Origin: Multivorans sp965232105
GTDB taxonomy: Bacteria > Acidobacteriota > Thermoanaerobaculia > Multivoradales > Multivoraceae
Reading direction: 5' to 3'
DNA length: 64,000 nt
Assembly: GCA_965232105.1 (NCBI GenBank)
Contig: OZ246956.1
Span: 4,851,770 to 4,915,769, forward strand
A program made the position numbers and the translations under genes. How positions within the stretch are numbered: the first letter of the stretch is position 1; every line of letters begins with the position of its first letter. Under the pieces are notes generated by a model. The model saw nothing but the letters and a program-made list of their open reading frames with translations, searched no databases and was not told the origin of the DNA. Shown piece after piece: positions 56,604 to 64,000 of this stretch.

Positions 56604-57574
56604 AGCGATTCCAGGTACTCCGCGAACTGCTTCGCCTCCTCGGCCCTTTCGCCCTCCGGCTCAAGTTCAAGCAACCGGCGAAAGTCGGCCGCCGCGGCGG
56701 CGTTCTGACCGGCCGCCATGTTCGCCAGGCCCCTGAAGTAGTAGGCGTCGGCCCAGCCGGACTCTGCCTCCACGGCGGCATTCAGCTTGGCGAGGGCACC
56801 CTCGAAGTCGTTCTGGTTGTAGAGCTCGACTCCCTCGCGTACCAGGATCTCCGGGTCCGCTCGCTGATCTTCCGGCATCCGCTCGAGGTACGCCTTGGCT
56901 TCCTCGCCACGGCCCAGGGCAGTCAGACGCCGGCTCATCAACCGCAGTGCGTCCACGTTCGTCGGCGTCAGGCTCAGCGCCCGTTCCAGGCTGGCCAACG
57001 CCTCGTCATCGCGCTCCAACTGCACCTGGGCCTGAGCGATCGCGACCAGGACCGCCGTCTTGGCGCCGTCCGGCACAGAGGTCAGAGCCTCCGAAAAGAC
57101 GCCGATGGCTCCCTCGTAGTCCCCTGCCAGGAGGAGCGAGTTACCCCGTTCGAGCAAGTCTCTTGCCGCCTGAGCCGCTTCGTCGTCGGCAAGCGCTGCC
57201 GCCGACCCGTCGGTCGCCGACGCCTGTCCCGGCTCCAGGGTCGTCTTCAGGAACACCCGCTCGGAGGGACTTGCGTACTCCTGGACCTGTGTCGTGTGGG
57301 TCGTGGAAACGTAGCCCGCCTTCGATACGAGTACGTCCCAGGTGCCGCCGGCAAGGCCGGCACGAGCCCAGCGCCCCTTCGGGTTGGTCATCACCTCGTC
57401 CGGACCGGCACCGTTGAGTGTCAGCTTCACGCTGGCCCCCTCGACGGGCGTGCCCTCCGGGTCCTGAACGGTACCGCTGAGACGTCCGCGGCCGGCCCAG
57501 ACCTGGGCCGAAGCCGCGGCGGCCACGAGTAGGCCAGCGAGGAGTGCGCCGACGATACGGATTCGATACTTCAT
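56600..57574 (-). CDS. Exported carboxypeptidase-regulatory-like + TPR protein
   Basis: A 324-residue exported protein with a signal peptide (IVGALLAGLLVAAAASA). Residues about 28-115 are a carboxypeptidase-regulatory-like beta-sandwich (LSGTVQDPEGTPVEGASVKL, GRWARAGLAGGTWDVLVSKAGY is the region around 68-90). Residues about 135-320 contain TPRs (LLERGNSLLLAGDYEGAIGVF, LVREGVELYNQNDFEGALAKL). Its stop overlaps the putative CTG start of the sulfatase-fold gene. An upstream terminator at 57665 separates it from the receptor gene, so it should have its own promoter in the 57575-57664 gap. Confidence 0.86.
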   Translation of the reverse strand: MKYRIRIVGALLAGLLVAAAASAQVWAGRGRLSGTVQDPEGTPVEGASVKLTLNGAGPDEVMTNPKGRWARAGLAGGTWDVLVSKAGYVSTTHTTQVQEYASPSERVFLKTTLEPGQASATDGSAAALADDEAAQAARDLLERGNSLLLAGDYEGAIGVFSEALTSVPDGAKTAVLVAIAQAQVQLERDDEALASLERALSLTPTNVDALRLMSRRLTALGRGEEAKAYLERMPEDQRADPEILVREGVELYNQNDFEGALAKLNAAVEAESGWADAYYFRGLANMAAGQNAAAAADFRRLLELEPEGERAEEAKQFAEYLESL

Positions 57575-57664
57575 GCTTCGTCCTCCAGTCTTCTACCGTC
57601 GCCGATCTGCTCCGTCCATGCTACTACCGGCCGATCGCCAGGAGCGGTAAAGGCCAGACAAGAA

Positions 57665-57692
57665 AAGGGCCGGGGAATCATCCCCGGCCCTT
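57665..57692 (-). terminator. Factor-independent terminator after the TonB receptor gene
   Basis: AAGGGCCGGGGA (57665-57676), loop ATCA, and TCCCCGGCCCTT (57681-57692) form a perfect 12-bp stem. Read on the minus strand the 3' side runs into TTTTCT, as expected of an intrinsic terminator. It lies 58 bp past the receptor stop. Confidence 0.85.
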
Positions 57693-57749
57693 CCTGTTCG
57701 CTTCAGTCGATGTCCTGGTTTGCAGGCCATCGACTTGCTGGCTACCGGA

Positions 57750-60650
57750 CTACTTCCAGTTCAGGCGCACACCCAAGCGGTAGATGCGCGGCGAAATGTT
57801 GTCGTCCAGGTTGCCGGCATTGGTAGCCGCCGTATTCAGCAGGTACGACAGGCCCGTCCCCTCGTTGGTGAGGTTGAACATGTCGATGCCGAAGGTCATG
57901 TTCACCGGACCCTGCAGCGCGATCTCCTTCTCGACGCGGAAGTCGATCGTCTGGATGTCGCCCAACCTGTACTGGTCGTAGTCAGGCGACACATTGACCG
58001 TCGTGCTGCCTGTCCGGCCCAGGGAAACGACCGGGACTCCGTTCTCGTAGTAGGCCAGCGGGTAACCCTGGCGACCCGTGAGGTTCGCCGACACGTTGAA
58101 TCCCCACGGCCGATCCGGCATCACCTGGTACATGCCGTTCAGGCTGTAAGTCCAGGTGGACTGCAGGAACCGTTCGCCCTTGCCCGAACCGGTGGCCCGG
58201 GTCAGGTAGAGGTCACCGTCCGCACAACCCGCGCGGCCGATCTGACGGCTGGCGTAGTTGTAGTACGAGTTGGGAATCCTGCACTCCCCCCTGCCGTACT
58301 GGTAAAAGCCGCGGGCCATCCAGCGATTCGCCAACCTCTTCGTGAAGCTGATCGAATAGCCCAGATAGTCACGGCCACGGACGCCGTTCGTCGCGTGGCC
58401 GCCGCCCGTCGCCGTCAGGTCCGGATTCGGCGCCTGGTAGTAAGGCACGGTGACCTCGCGACCGATCCGCGGCAGCGTCGTTGTCCAGTCGCCCGCCTTC
58501 TCGAAGTCGCTCCCGTTCAGGGCCCGCTCGTTGCCGTTCGATTCCCTGACCAGGGTGTAACCGTCGATCAGGTCGTCGACGCTTCGCGACGTAATCGTGA
58601 AGGCCACGACGAACTCCGGCAGGAAGGCGTGCTCCACCGACGCCAGGATCTCCTGGGTCAGAGGCGCTTCCAGGCCCGAATCCGTGGTGTCAACGATCTT
58701 CAACGGATCGGTCGGATCGAAGCCATTCCAGAACAGAAGATCGCCCGACAGCGAGTCGAAGTAGGCGTAGACATCGCCGAACGGCGAGTTCCTGGTCACC
58801 CAGCCCGAACCCAGTTGATCGTAGAACTGCGACACGCTGGCCCGGACCAGCGTCTTCCGCTCCTCGCCCAGGGCGTAAGTAGCGCCGAGCCGGGGTGCAA
58901 TGGTCTGCCAGGCGAACCCGCCATCGGAACCCCGGAAGTTCGTGTCTGGGAAGATGCCCTGATACGTCGCGATCGGGTGAGCCGGCCGGTTGAACGCGTC
59001 GTTGTAGCCGCTCTGGTCGTCGTACCGGAGCCCCACGTTGATCGTCGCCTTACCCAGCGTGATCGTGTCCTGAGCCCAGATGGACGAGTACTCGGAGACC
59101 GCCAGACCGGTCTGGCCGCGATGGGCAACGCTCGTGGGGCCGAAACTGAACGTGCGGTGGAACACATCGCGCGGGCCCCAGGCGAAGTCCGAGTTCTGAA
59201 GGAACTCGCGGAACCGGCCGCCGATGTTCAACTCGTGGTTGACCGCTCCACCCGTGGTGAAGAAGTACGACGTGTCGACCTGGTAGGAGTCGAACGGTCG
59301 CGCACTGCCGCCCGAGAGGAAGTTGTCCTGCCAGACGCCGTCCACCCAGCGGGGGTCGAGGGCGTCGGGATGCAGGCCATCCTCATCCGACCGGGTGCCG
59401 CGGCTGAGCAGGGCAAAGCCGAAGTCGCCGTGCGAGTAGGTGCCGGTGAGGAAGAAGTTGGCCGAGAACACGTGCGTGTCCTCCAGCCGGTACTGCGCCG
59501 AAGGACCACGCTGATTCCAGGTAGTCGGCGCCGACCGCGAGGTGCCCGCACCGCGGCCGAACTTCAGCTTGTCGCCGTTGTTGAAGGAAGCGACCAGCGA
59601 GTTCGAACCCGTGATCTGGCCGTTCGCCTTGAGCGCGGTGTTCTCCAGGATCGTGTCGTCGGACAGGCCGTTGGACGCGTTCTGCTGGATGTCGTTCTGA
59701 CCCCAGCTGCCCCAGAAGAACAGGCGGTCCGAGATCGCGGCGCCGCCGGCCTCGAAGCCGATGTCCTCGATCTTCCGGATCTGGGCCCCTGCCAGATTGG
59801 TCTGGAAGTTGTCCTTGTAGAGCTCGCCGTCGATGTTCGGCTGCGACTGCTTCAGCGCGCCGCCGAAGTAGCCGTTGCGCTGGGTGTTGTAGAACCGGGC
59901 GGAACCGCGGAACTCGTTCGTGCCGCGCTTCGTCACCAGGTTGACCTGCACGCCGGCGCTGTTCTTCTTCACGTCCGTACCACCGGTCGTGAACGACATC
60001 TCGGCAAACTGGTCGAAATCGTAGTAGGTCGGCGAAGCGCCGGTGGCCGCCATGTCGGTGATCGACGTGCCGTCCATCTGGAAGTCGTTCTGATTGCCGC
60101 TGACCCCAGGTGCACGGAAGGCCGCCTGCTGGCCCGACTCGTTGCCGCCCACGTTGACCCTGTCGACGAGGACTCCCGGGGTCTGCGAGAGCAGGGCCCA
60201 CGGATCGCGCGCGGTCGGAATCTTCTCCAGTTCGACCTGAGTGACGTTGGTACCCGTCGAGAGCCTGCGCTCGTCGAGCAGGGGACTCTCCGAAGTGACG
60301 GTGATCGTCTCCTCGAGCGCCGCAGTCAGCACGAGAGGCACGCTGGTGTTCCTGCCGACGGCAACGACGACATCCGGGTACTCGAGCGACCCGAGGCCTT
60401 CGAGTTCGGCCGACACGGTGTACGCGCCAGGGTCAAGAGCCAGGAAACGCCACTGGCCCTGGGCGTCGGTGAACTGCTCGCGCGGTGCGCCGAGGCCGGT
60501 GACCGTGACCTTGACGCCGGGCAGCGCAGCGCCCGACTCGTCCGTCACCGTGCCGTAGAGATTGCCCGTCGGCGACGCTTGGCCAAAGGCAAGACCGGCG
60601 ACGAACAGACAAAGGATGACGCTGAACGTCGAAACGAGGCGTCTATTCAT
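57750..60650 (-). CDS. TonB-dependent outer-membrane receptor with carboxypeptidase-regulatory-like N-terminus
   Basis: A 966-residue outer-membrane protein. A signal peptide (VSTFSVILCLFVAGLAFG) is followed by a carboxypeptidase-regulatory-like domain (LYGTVTDESGAALPGVKVTV), a TonB-box-like EETITVTSESP (about residue 115), a plug domain (IPTARDPWALLSQTPGVLVD, RAPGVSGNQNDFQMDG) and a beta-barrel ending in an aromatic-rich strand (RIYRLGVRLNWK). This is the acidobacterial 'Oar/CarboxypepD_reg' type rather than a siderophore receptor. The ligand is unknown. It is a monocistron: terminator at 57665, and a long regulatory gap upstream. Confidence 0.93.
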   Translation of the reverse strand: MNRRLVSTFSVILCLFVAGLAFGQASPTGNLYGTVTDESGAALPGVKVTVTGLGAPREQFTDAQGQWRFLALDPGAYTVSAELEGLGSLEYPDVVVAVGRNTSVPLVLTAALEETITVTSESPLLDERRLSTGTNVTQVELEKIPTARDPWALLSQTPGVLVDRVNVGGNESGQQAAFRAPGVSGNQNDFQMDGTSITDMAATGASPTYYDFDQFAEMSFTTGGTDVKKNSAGVQVNLVTKRGTNEFRGSARFYNTQRNGYFGGALKQSQPNIDGELYKDNFQTNLAGAQIRKIEDIGFEAGGAAISDRLFFWGSWGQNDIQQNASNGLSDDTILENTALKANGQITGSNSLVASFNNGDKLKFGRGAGTSRSAPTTWNQRGPSAQYRLEDTHVFSANFFLTGTYSHGDFGFALLSRGTRSDEDGLHPDALDPRWVDGVWQDNFLSGGSARPFDSYQVDTSYFFTTGGAVNHELNIGGRFREFLQNSDFAWGPRDVFHRTFSFGPTSVAHRGQTGLAVSEYSSIWAQDTITLGKATINVGLRYDDQSGYNDAFNRPAHPIATYQGIFPDTNFRGSDGGFAWQTIAPRLGATYALGEERKTLVRASVSQFYDQLGSGWVTRNSPFGDVYAYFDSLSGDLLFWNGFDPTDPLKIVDTTDSGLEAPLTQEILASVEHAFLPEFVVAFTITSRSVDDLIDGYTLVRESNGNERALNGSDFEKAGDWTTTLPRIGREVTVPYYQAPNPDLTATGGGHATNGVRGRDYLGYSISFTKRLANRWMARGFYQYGRGECRIPNSYYNYASRQIGRAGCADGDLYLTRATGSGKGERFLQSTWTYSLNGMYQVMPDRPWGFNVSANLTGRQGYPLAYYENGVPVVSLGRTGSTTVNVSPDYDQYRLGDIQTIDFRVEKEIALQGPVNMTFGIDMFNLTNEGTGLSYLLNTAATNAGNLDDNISPRIYRLGVRLNWK

Positions 60651-61159
60651 GCGTTCAATACTCCCTCCGAAGTGAGTTTGTGCGACGGATCGCCGGGCCT
60701 ATGCGGCCTGGCAGGACCCTCCGCAGTTTGGATCGAGCCTGGTCGGCTCACCAACTGTACTGCCAAACCCCGCAAGGCGTGTGCCAAAGCGGCCGGTGGC
60801 CCGACACACCTTGGCGCGACAAAAGGCCATAGCCCAAGCGGGATTTGGCGCTGAACCCGAGCCACGCTGCGCCAAATTGGCGCAGCGTGACCTTTCGGCC
60901 CATCCAAAAAAATGCTCCATGTCCATAATCTTGAAGCGACCCGCCACGCGACCCATCGCGTTGGGCTTCCTGTTGCTCCGAACGCGTCATCGAACTGTCA
61001 CCTGACGGTTCCAGTGTGCGACACACGCTCAGACAACGCCGCCACCGCCGAGGCGTGACTGACGAGAAACCACCAGCCAAACCAGACCATGACGGGAACG
61101 CCGCACGGGTCAACCTGTCGAGTGGATGCATCGTACAGTAGACGGGCCTGGTTTGTCTA
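60651..61159. other. Non-coding gap upstream of the TonB receptor and left of the IS
   Basis: About 510 bp without a credible gene. It contains the receptor's leader and promoter on the minus strand, a 27-bp palindrome (60863-60889), several further TTGGCGC/GCCAAA words and a run of seven A (60905-60911). Short open frames on the minus strand here have no recognisable features and biased composition unlike neighbouring genes. Confidence 0.6.
60863..60889. repeat. 27-bp near-perfect palindrome upstream of the TonB receptor gene
   Basis: CACGCTGCGCCAA-A-TTGGCGCAGCGTG has 13-bp arms around one central base. It lies 213 bp before the receptor start. Symmetry and nearby TTGGCGC words (about 60812 and 60845) suggest an operator array for a dimeric regulator; the strong stem could equally act in RNA. 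It is not followed by a T-run on either strand. Confidence 0.5.
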
Positions 61160-61164
61160 ACGGC
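61160..61164. repeat. Left copy of the 5-bp target-site duplication (ACGGC)
   Basis: ACGGC abuts the AGCCT that opens the insertion sequence; the same five bases follow its right end at 62695-62699. Confidence 0.7.
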
Positions 61165-62694
61165 AGCCTTGTCCCACGTGAGGTGAGCCTGGAGGCTTGA
61201 TGTCAGTCCCACGAGAGATGAGCCTGAGCGGGTGTTGGGGATCATTGGAGGATGATCTTGCAACTCGACATCGAGCGGCTTCGCAGCCTGGACGAGGTCC
61301 GGGACTTCATGGCCGGCAGCGCGCCGGTCGACTTCCGATTCGTGGATCGCGCCGACGCCTACGGCTTCGCGCGACGGGTTCTGGTCCGTTTTCGTTACGT
61401 TCGGCTATCGAGGCCCGACAAGGGTCTGATCCGGCGGTTTCTGATCAAGGTGACGGGTTTCAGCCGGGCGCAGGTGTCGCGGCTGATCTCCCAGTACCGG
61501 GAGACCGGGCGCATCGAGGACCGGCGCCGGGGCCCGTCACGTCCGTTTTCCCGGCGCTACTCGAAGGCGGACATCGGTCTGCTGGCGGAGGTGGACGAGA
61601 CCCTCGGCGGCCTGTGCGGCGCGGTGACTCGACGCATGATGCAGCGCCAGTACGACGTCTTCGGCGATCCGCGGTTCGAGCGTTTGGCGGGACTCTCCAA
61701 CAGCCATCTGTACCGTCTTCGCCAGTCGGTGACCTACCGCCGGCGGCGGCTGACGGTGACCAGGACCCGGGCGACGCAGGTGAGCATCGGAGAGCGGCGG
61801 AAGCCCCATCCGGCCGGGCGGGCGGGCTTTCTGCGAGTGGACTCGGTTCATCAGGGCGACCTCGACGGGGAGAAGGGTCTGTACGAGATCAACCTCGTGG
61901 ACGAGGTCACGCAGTACGAGTTCGTGGCCGCTGTGGAGGGCATTTCGGAGCGGTTCCTGGTTCCGGCGCTTCAGGGGTTGATCGAAGCCTTCCCCTTCGT
62001 CGTCCTGGGTTTCCACGCCGACAACGGCTCCGAGTACATCAACCACCAGGTGGCCGCGATGCTGCGCAAGCTGCACATCGAGGAGTTCACCAAGTCCCGC
62101 CCGAGACGCTGCAACGACAACGCCCTGGTCGAGAGCAAGAATGCCTCGGTGGTGCGGCGCTACCTCGGCTACGACCACATTCCCCGCCATCACGCCGCCC
62201 TCGTCAACGACTTCCTGCGCGACATCCTCGCTCCCTACCTCAACTACCACCGCCCCTGCCACTTCCCCGTCGAGATCAAGGACGCCAAGGGCAAGAAGCG
62301 CAAGACCTACCCCTTCGACAAGGTCACCACGCCCTACCTCAAGCTGAAGTCGCTCGACCAAGCTGCCCTCAGCCTGCGGCCTGGCGTCACCTTCGAGCAG
62401 CTCGACCAAGAGGCCCTGGCGCGCGACGACCTCGCCGCGGCGGGCACCGTCAACGAGGCGCTGGTCGCCCTCTTCGCCGAAATCCGACGCCGCGATGCAA
62501 CCGTCGCATGAGCAGCTCACCCATCTCTCTCACTGCACCTGGCCGCGGCCTCGCCGTCCCCGCGCTACCGTTGGTCCCTGGTGCTGATCTCCGCTTCGCT
62601 CCAATCAGCAGACCTGAAACAACACCCCACACACCTCTCGGCATCACTGCCGATGAGACCCCCGTTCAGGCTCATCTCTGTATGGGACTAGGCT
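61165..62694 (+). mobile_element. 1.53-kb insertion sequence with one transposase gene, inverted ends and 5-bp duplication
   Basis: The element runs from AGCCT (61165) to AGGCT (62694). Its ends share AGCCTnGTCCCA followed a few bases later by GATGAGCCTGA-type sequence. At the left the terminal unit is present twice (GTCCCA at 61171 and again at 61206), at the right once. Flanking ACGGC on both sides is the target duplication, so insertion was probably recent. It sits between two divergent genes and ends 56 bp before the ATG of the lipoprotein gene at 62751. Confidence 0.85.
61252..62511 (+). CDS. DDE-type transposase (integrase catalytic core)
   Basis: A 419-residue transposase. An N-terminal helix-turn-helix region (VTGFSRAQVSRLISQYRETG, about residues 66-85) should bind the ends. 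The RNase-H-like catalytic core has D197 (RVDSVHQGD), D257 (HADNGSEYIN) and E294 (ALVESKN), a D-D-(36)-E arrangement like the IS481/IS3-type integrase core. Length is that of full-size single-ORF enzymes, with no frameshift, so it may be active. The exact IS family needs a database comparison. Confidence 0.92.
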   Translation: MILQLDIERLRSLDEVRDFMAGSAPVDFRFVDRADAYGFARRVLVRFRYVRLSRPDKGLIRRFLIKVTGFSRAQVSRLISQYRETGRIEDRRRGPSRPFSRRYSKADIGLLAEVDETLGGLCGAVTRRMMQRQYDVFGDPRFERLAGLSNSHLYRLRQSVTYRRRRLTVTRTRATQVSIGERRKPHPAGRAGFLRVDSVHQGDLDGEKGLYEINLVDEVTQYEFVAAVEGISERFLVPALQGLIEAFPFVVLGFHADNGSEYINHQVAAMLRKLHIEEFTKSRPRRCNDNALVESKNASVVRRYLGYDHIPRHHAALVNDFLRDILAPYLNYHRPCHFPVEIKDAKGKKRKTYPFDKVTTPYLKLKSLDQAALSLRPGVTFEQLDQEALARDDLAAAGTVNEALVALFAEIRRRDATVA

Positions 62695-62699
62695 ACGGC
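62695..62699. repeat. Right copy of the 5-bp target-site duplication (ACGGC)
   Basis: ACGGC directly follows the right terminal AGGCT and matches the five bases before the left end. Confidence 0.7.
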
Positions 62700-62750
62700 G
62701 GACGATGGTCCCGCGGCAACCCGACCGAGCATGCCTCCACCCGATCCTCG

Positions 62751-63899
62751 ATGAAGCGTCCCCACCCGACTCCGCGCTCACCAACCGCGGCGTTCCGCGG
62801 AAGCGGAATCCTCCTCGCGCTGCCCGTGCTCGCGGCCTGTGCCGGCTATGTCCCGTTCGACGGCACGCAGGCGCTGGCGCCCGAGTTCGAACGGCGACTG
62901 GGCCCCGAATGGCAACAGGAGATCGTCGTGCCGTTCGCCGCCGACGACGAGCTGCGGCTGGCGGTCGGCGACCGGGTCAGTCCGGCCGGCAGCGAAACCA
63001 GTCGGCGCGACGCGGTGCTGGATTTCATCTTCGGCTGGGTCGACCTCGAGTACGCCCTGAAGCCAACGCGTACCGCGGCACAGACGTACACCTCGGCGCG
63101 GGGCAACTGCCTCTCCTTCGTCAACCTGTTCGTGGCGGTCGGACGCGAGCGGCGGTTGAACCCGTTCTTCGTCGAGGTCAGGGACTACCAGCGCTGGAAC
63201 TACCAGGACGGCGTCGTGGTCAGTCGCGGCCACATCGTCGCCGGCATGTACGTCGACGGTGAGATGGCCACCTACGACTTCCTCCCCTACCGGCCGAAGT
63301 CCTACCGTGATTTCCGCCCGATCACGGACCTCGCGGCGACCGGCCACTACTACAACAACCTCGGCGCCGAAGCCCTGATGGACGGCGACCTCGACGCCGC
63401 CGAGCGCTGGCTGGACATCGCCACACGGCTGACGCCCGATTTCGACAAGGCGATCAACAACTACGGCATCGTCCTGCTCCGGCGCAACCGGCTCGACGAC
63501 GCCGTGCGGGCCTACGAGCAGGGACTGGAACTCCACCCGGCCAACGTACCGCTGCTGACCAACCTGGTTCGCGCCTATCAGCTCCAGGGGCGCCACGAAC
63601 GCGCTGGTGAACTCCTGGACGTTCTCGAGGGCCTGAACCGCGCGAGCCCCTTCTTCTATGTCTACCGCGGCGACGCCGCACTTGCCGCCGGCGATTCGGC
63701 CACCGCTCTCGACTACATGCGCCGGGCTCTGCGCGCCGACTCGGAGATCCCCGAGGTCCACGTCGGCCTGGCGCGGGTCTACCTGGCAACCGGCAAGGTC
63801 GGTGAAGCGAGGCACCACGTCGAACGCGCTCTGCGGCTGGACGCCACACACGCCGAGGCGCGGAAGTACGCGGCTCTAATCGAACGAGGTCCGCCGTGA
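62751..63899 (+). CDS. Lipoprotein with transglutaminase-like core and TPR domain
   Basis: A 382-residue lipoprotein. The ATG at 62751 gives a signal with lipobox (GSGILLALPVLAAC, Cys being residue 31 or so). A transglutaminase-like Cys-His-Asp set is visible: ARGNCLSFVNLFVAVGRE, then SRGHIVAGMYVDGE, then TYDFLPYRP. TPRs follow from about residue 200 (YYNNLGAEALMDGDLDAAERW, INNYGIVLLRRNRLDDAVRAYEQGLELHP around 240-270). This type often acts as a periplasmic protease or amidase-like protein, or just a scaffold. The frame extends upstream through the IS, which is chance. The IS end lies 56 bp upstream and could have displaced or replaced its promoter. Confidence 0.86.
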   Translation: MKRPHPTPRSPTAAFRGSGILLALPVLAACAGYVPFDGTQALAPEFERRLGPEWQQEIVVPFAADDELRLAVGDRVSPAGSETSRRDAVLDFIFGWVDLEYALKPTRTAAQTYTSARGNCLSFVNLFVAVGRERRLNPFFVEVRDYQRWNYQDGVVVSRGHIVAGMYVDGEMATYDFLPYRPKSYRDFRPITDLAATGHYYNNLGAEALMDGDLDAAERWLDIATRLTPDFDKAINNYGIVLLRRNRLDDAVRAYEQGLELHPANVPLLTNLVRAYQLQGRHERAGELLDVLEGLNRASPFFYVYRGDAALAAGDSATALDYMRRALRADSEIPEVHVGLARVYLATGKVGEARHHVERALRLDATHAEARKYAALIERGPP

Positions 63900-63930
63900 G
63901 CGTCGCCAACTGTTAGCCTTGCGGCCAACC

Positions 63931-64000
63931 ATGCTCCGCGACGGGCCAATCGCTCTGGCAAGCCTGCTCCTCGGAACGCTGCCGGCGCTCGCTCAGGGCC
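63931..64000 (+). CDS. Start of an exported protein (3' end outside window)
   Basis: An ATG at 63931, 31 bp after the previous stop, opens a frame to the window edge. The 23 visible residues (LRDGPIALASLLLGTLPALAQG) form a complete signal peptide with an AxA-type end, so an exported product follows. Family unknown. It is likely in the same transcript as the TPR lipoprotein. Confidence 0.6.
   Translation, partial: MLRDGPIALASLLLGTLPALAQG

Noticed and set aside
57720..60854. A very long open frame on the plus strand opposite the TonB receptor
   Set aside because: It is the mirror of a GC-rich gene: Arg/Val/Asp-rich, without domains, and the minus-strand reading has a signal peptide, plug and barrel. 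Similar antisense frames opposite feoB, leuS, the PQQ-type gene and the TPR gene at 52164 were rejected for the same reason.
60748..61263. Minus-strand open frame in the gap left of the IS
   Set aside because: Its composition differs from real neighbours, it crosses the IS boundary and target duplication, and it has no recognisable feature.
61197..62750. In-frame upstream extension of the lipoprotein gene at 62751 through the IS
   Set aside because: It runs over the transposase gene in another frame, and the lipoprotein signal with lipobox begins exactly at 62751.

Overview
The window is very GC-rich, densely coded DNA. It reads like a chromosomal piece of a Gram-negative, probably aerobic heterotroph, most likely a member of the Acidobacteriota. 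The pointers are a TonB-dependent receptor with a carboxypeptidase-regulatory-like N-terminus, several secreted FG-GAP/ASPIC-UnbV and TPR proteins, DUF1592/DUF1552 secreted proteins, a PQQ-type beta-propeller dehydrogenase and a matrixin/leucine-rich-repeat exoprotein. The assignment is inference: there is no rRNA in the window. I saw no tRNA gene and no CRISPR array.

Layout. 1-3056: five genes chained by 4-bp NTGA stop/start overlaps, encoding a membrane redox module (ferric-reductase-like + Rieske protein and a Cys-containing membrane-anchored protein) ending in an OlsB-like N-acyltransferase. 3106-6617: an OlsA/PlsC-like acyltransferase and a triple fusion (alpha/beta hydrolase, DedA/VTT membrane domain, ATP-grasp), suggesting ornithine- or aminolipid synthesis and remodelling. 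6622-13071: phasin, PhyH dioxygenase, secreted hydrolase, M20 amidohydrolase, leuS and a zinc-independent L31. 13081-16451: FeoB with a membrane-anchored DtxR-FeoA fusion, preceded by DtxR-like palindromes. 16662-20898: a Cu/Zn-type efflux permease with a C-terminal HMA domain, then pntAA-pntAB-pntB.

20938-26486 is an accessory island on the minus strand. It holds an N4-cytosine methyltransferase whose partner XcyI/XmaI-like endonuclease is broken twice (1-bp deletion and amber codon), a DUF6880 protein, an AAA/DUF4143 ATPase and a RES/Xre toxin-antitoxin pair with a candidate operator. Housekeeping and secreted genes follow: phosphofructokinase with mixed Gly/Lys signature residues, a metallo-beta-lactamase-fold protein, an S10 peptidase, DUF1592+DUF1552 proteins, a PQQ-type dehydrogenase, enolase, the matrixin-LRR protein, glycerate 2-kinase, a ParDE pair, and an arginine decarboxylase whose ribosome-binding site lies in a strong hairpin.

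45071-54431 is a translationally coupled run of five exported proteins alternating FG-GAP/ASPIC and TPR architectures. It faces a convergent cluster: a TPR protein and a sulfatase-fold lipoprotein with Thr at the nucleophile position, followed upstream by a separately terminated TonB receptor. A 1.53-kb insertion sequence (61165-62694) with a 5-bp target duplication sits between the receptor and a divergent transglutaminase-like/TPR lipoprotein gene. The alternating TPR/FG-GAP set with the Thr-type sulfatase-fold protein and receptor is the best candidate here for an undescribed cell-envelope system. The broken restriction gene and the IS are the clearest signs of recent genome change.
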